Positions 15,193 to 17,479 of a DNA stretch of 17,479 nt are shown one piece after another. Position 1 is the stretch's first letter; every line of letters starts with the position of its first letter. The notes below the pieces were generated by a model. The model was not told the DNA's origin. It saw only the letters and a program-made list of their open reading frames with translations, and did not search any database. Both the position numbers and the translations under genes were made by a program. The DNA comes from Bacillota bacterium (GTDB lineage Bacteria; Bacillota_E; Sulfobacillia; Sulfobacillales; Sulfobacillaceae), in contig JAKAAS010000001.1 in assembly GCA_021802225.1 (NCBI GenBank), positions 1-17,479 of the forward strand. The letters run 5' to 3'.

Positions 15193-15741
15193 ATCCGCGT
15201 CGGCACTAAGCCGCGAACACGGACTTCGCTACGACACGGGATGGCTCTTACACCATAAAATCCAACAGGCCATGACCGCCATGCTCGCTACCCAATTGGG
15301 CGGACTCGTCGAATTGAATGATGCCTATTTTGGTGGCGTGAGTCATGGATTGGGGAAACGGGGCCGGGACACTGACCAAGATCCGGTTGTCGTGGGAATG
15401 AGCCTCGACATCCAAGAACATGCACGCCATATTTTCATGGACGCCTTGCCGGATCTGAAGGAAAGAACGGTGCTCGAGATCCTCGACAAGGGGTGTGGTG
15501 CAGCAAATTTACGAGCCTCTCGAAAACGTTTATCGATGGCAAATACCCCGGGCGCGGATGCGACCGGAGCCACCTGTACCTTGAAGAATTTGTCTACCGC
15601 TTTAATCAGCGTCACATGAAAACCGGAATTGCCTCTGGGTTGTTGATCGCCTGCATTCAATCCAACGCACACCCCCCCATGGGGCGTAGCCCTAATCAAA
15701 CCATAACGACAAACGAGTTCCATATTGACAGCTGCAGTGTG
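15178..15741 (+). pseudogene. Decayed ISXO2/IS1595-type transposase
   Basis: From about 15178 the plus strand reads DKEGKSASALSREHGLRYDT, then WLLHHKIQQAM and LGGLVELNDAYFGG (near 15302-15340), the first-Asp region of ISXO2-like transposases. A little later KGRG-type GKRGRDTDQDPVVV follows. After DLKERTVLEIL the frame is lost near 15490-15510, and a second frame gives FIDGKYPGRG, HLYLEEFVYRFNQRHMK and LLIACIQSNA, which is the normal C-terminus. The zinc-binding N-terminus and roughly 80-90 middle residues, including the later catalytic positions, are gone. LNDAYFGG has Asn where the family usually has Asp or Glu before the Asp. The element cannot transpose by itself. ATTGACAGCTGCAGTG at about 15723-15738 resembles the terminal CTGTCAA repeat of such elements when read backwards and may be its right end. 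Confidence 0.8.
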
Positions 15742-15780
15742 ATGCTCATGTCTTATGTATGTTCTAAAAAACTAGAAGTT

Positions 15781-15800
15781 CACCCTGCAGTATGAGGGTG
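15781..15800. repeat. Short inverted repeat downstream of the transposase remnant
   Basis: CACCCT (15781-15786) pairs with AGGGTG (15795-15800) around an eight-base loop. There is no T run on either strand, so it is not a clear terminator. It lies between the transposase remnant and the 3' end of the minus-strand zinc-ribbon gene, and might serve as a weak transcription or mRNA 3' end for either. Confidence 0.25.
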
Positions 15801-15909
15801 CGATTGGATGCACATTTCCAAAGCCAGATCTAAACGAGCACCGTCTATCGTTTCACTTACCGGAACAAAACGACATGACCGTTGTGAATTTGCCCTTGCT
15901 GTTTCGAGA

Positions 15910-17319
15910 TCAACGCTTGCGGCGACTCTGCTTACGATTGCGCTTCTCGATAGATTTTTTACTTTTACGCTGTTGGTCCTTGCCTCTGTTGCGCAAAACC
16001 GAAGGTGTCATCAGTCGGGAAAAATCGAGAGACGGCAGAACCCCATGACTTACATAATCCCATTCGCGTGTCTTATAAACTAATTCCCATAGACCAAGCA
16101 TCGCCCGCAAAAGGTGGGGAACTTCCAAGGCGAATTCCAACAGAAAGCTCTTACCCCGGTCATAGGTGACAAGCTGACTCACAGGGTCATAGGACCATCG
16201 GGCATGGCCAATCGCATTCCGCAAAGCTGTGCTTACAGGCAACTCGATAAGGTAATCGAGCGTCTCGCGCGGCTTTTTAGGATTAGTCAGCTTATCCACC
16301 TTGTTGCCGGTTCGTAACTCGGTGAATTGTGCAATGGTGGTCGTTCGCCCAAACCCCTCCGACATGGCATCGATACTACCGCGATGGATGATGTTGTTGT
16401 GCGCCACCATCAATGGAGACAAGCGAAAGATTGTCTCGAACAAATCCTGATACAAGCCTTTAACCTCTTCAAATCGGGCAGTGCTCAAGCCGTATTTATC
16501 GAGAATGTCGTGCCCGTTGGCTTCAACGTCACTATAGAACTGGAGGGTATAGGCAGGCACAAGCGTATTGGCAACATGCATAAATTGTGCCATTCGCTCA
16601 GAAATTTCTTGATCCAAGTCGGGGAGAACCGCCAAGAAATGTGTTGTAATCTCAGTTATTTGTTTTGCCGAATAACCGGAAATCGCCTTAGAGATGCCCA
16701 ACGCCTGTTCGATTAGCGGCGGCTCCCCTATCACGAAAGGCTCCCAGAACCTCAACAAGATCCAGTGGATCGCGCGGAAAAAGTCGAGTTCGTTGAATAA
16801 TGGGAGTTGGGGATTGTTACCGATATAGTGTTTTAACTCGTTGGCCAGGAAATCCATGCTGCCGGCATGATACAACTGCGGGATTCGCCGAAGACGTGGC
16901 CAACCATCTTCGGAGCGCTGCCACACGGTGTTGATCAGCGTCATCATCAAGGGAAAATTGCTGAACCCTACGTCCTGGCTAGCTCGCATATAAGGGGATA
17001 TCCGCTCATCCAGGCCATCGGAATAGGCGACGAGCTTTTGAGTGATGAATTCCGAAGAACTTTCAAGGTAGTATGCGGCGGATGGGTCTTCTTGCCATCT
17101 CTGCGCGTTTGTAAACGTTATGTCGTATGTTCCGGTCGTTTCTTCCTGAATAACATGCGCTTCCATTACTATTCGACAGTGACCACACGGCACCTGAACG
17201 GAGTACCGTCGAATAGTTTGACCAAGTTGGACTCTGAGTAAGGTAACAGTTCCGCATACCTCGCACTGTATATATTCCCGAGCAACCAATTGCTGTCTCC
17301 ATTCTTCGGTGAAATCCAA
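15910..17319 (-). CDS. Zinc-ribbon and HEPN-motif protein with basic tail, 469 aa
   Basis: Three parts are visible. C19-x2-C22 and C45-x2-C48 (IQCEVCG, VPCGHCR) form an N-terminal zinc ribbon. Residues about 85-350 are helical and unrecognised. Residues about 355-420 form a HEPN-like bundle with ALRNAIGHARWSYDP: R367 and H372 fit the R-x4-H catalytic motif of HEPN ribonucleases, found in many toxins and abortive-infection proteins. Residues 444-469 are extremely basic (RKSKKSIEKRNRKQSRRKR) and likely bind nucleic acid. The start is a TTG at 17319, directly after an in-frame TAG that ends the upstream frame, and no ribosome binding site precedes it. The next Met comes only after the zinc ribbon. 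It may therefore be expressed by termination-reinitiation, by readthrough, or be a gene broken by a nonsense mutation. RNase activity is inferred from motif only. Confidence 0.75.
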   Translation of the reverse strand: MDFTEEWRQQLVAREYIQCEVCGTVTLLRVQLGQTIRRYSVQVPCGHCRIVMEAHVIQEETTGTYDITFTNAQRWQEDPSAAYYLESSSEFITQKLVAYSDGLDERISPYMRASQDVGFSNFPLMMTLINTVWQRSEDGWPRLRRIPQLYHAGSMDFLANELKHYIGNNPQLPLFNELDFFRAIHWILLRFWEPFVIGEPPLIEQALGISKAISGYSAKQITEITTHFLAVLPDLDQEISERMAQFMHVANTLVPAYTLQFYSDVEANGHDILDKYGLSTARFEEVKGLYQDLFETIFRLSPLMVAHNNIIHRGSIDAMSEGFGRTTTIAQFTELRTGNKVDKLTNPKKPRETLDYLIELPVSTALRNAIGHARWSYDPVSQLVTYDRGKSFLLEFALEVPHLLRAMLGLWELVYKTREWDYVSHGVLPSLDFSRLMTPSVLRNRGKDQQRKSKKSIEKRNRKQSRRKR

Positions 17320-17479
17320 CTACTTGACGCAATTGTTGATATAAATCCCGTTAAGGGTCTTAGCCGAAATGACCACGTCATCGACCGGCGTGTCAAAGTA
17401 TTCGTTAAACGCTATAATCTTCAGTGCCGCCTGGTCGAAGATGTCGCCGACCTTGACGTCAACGGTGAATTGCCATCGC
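17320..17479 (-). CDS. 3' end of an unrecognised minus-strand gene, cut by the window edge
   Basis: Reading the minus strand from the right edge gives 52 codons ending at a TAG (17320-17322). The visible part includes RWQFTVDVKVGDIFD, AFNEYFDTPVDDVV and ends LNGIYINNCVK. The balanced composition makes a real coding sequence likely. I do not recognise a family. It is in the same frame as the zinc-ribbon/HEPN gene that begins with the very next codon, so the two may be an operon pair or one split protein. Confidence 0.55.
   Translation of the reverse strand, partial: RWQFTVDVKVGDIFDQAALKIIAFNEYFDTPVDDVVISAKTLNGIYINNCVK

Noticed and set aside
16327..16716. 129-codon plus-strand frame
   Set aside because: It is antisense to the zinc-ribbon/HEPN gene and has no start signal or domain.
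1..17479. CRISPR array, tRNA or rRNA gene
   Set aside because: No regularly spaced direct repeats and no cloverleaf or rRNA sequence were seen by eye on either strand.

Overview
The window looks like a chromosomal stretch from a moderately GC-rich bacterium that uses strong AGGAGG-type ribosome binding sites and often GTG or TTG starts. I suspect an acidophilic Gram-positive of the Sulfobacillus type. That is only an impression from protein flavour and codon use; there is no rRNA or tRNA here to confirm it.

Left block (1-3445). A minus-strand gene leaves the left edge. Facing away from it is a compact plus-strand operon of five genes joined by overlaps or short gaps: a 58-residue ribbon-helix-helix regulator (240-416), a membrane protein ending in a LuxR-type helix-turn-helix (413-1201), an unrecognised beta-type protein (1265-2062), a small polytopic membrane protein (2049-2543) and an NmrA-like NAD(P)-binding protein (2543-3445). 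The two regulators at the front suggest a membrane-sensing control unit for the three genes behind.

Junction (3446-4006). This stretch holds no intact gene. It has a nested inverted repeat, the orphan 3' end of an ispF gene (isoprenoid pathway), and a palindrome next to a sequence that resembles an insertion-sequence end. It reads as a scar at the border of an acquired island.

Defence block (4007-13174). A Schlafen-type AlbA_2 protein (minus) diverges from a complete type I restriction-modification operon hsdM-hsdS-hsdR, all overlapping by 8 bases. Two further genes follow on the same strand: a 351-residue unrecognised protein 40 bases after hsdR, and a two-TM protein with a HEPN-like domain that overlaps it. 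A YgjP-type zinc metallopeptidase converges on the operon from the right. The two trailing genes are the best candidates for undescribed partners of the restriction system.

Right block (13175-17479). A single-TM helical protein of unknown function is followed by mobile debris: a small exported-type ORF, a 5'-truncated TOPRIM (DUF3991-type) primase-like gene, and a decayed ISXO2/IS1595-type transposase missing its front and middle. At the right edge a minus-strand pair lies back to back in one frame: the 3' end of one gene, a single TAG, then a 469-residue zinc-ribbon protein with an RNAIGH HEPN ribonuclease-type motif and a very basic tail. That protein is the second candidate for a new defence component.

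No CRISPR array, tRNA, rRNA or intact transposase was seen.
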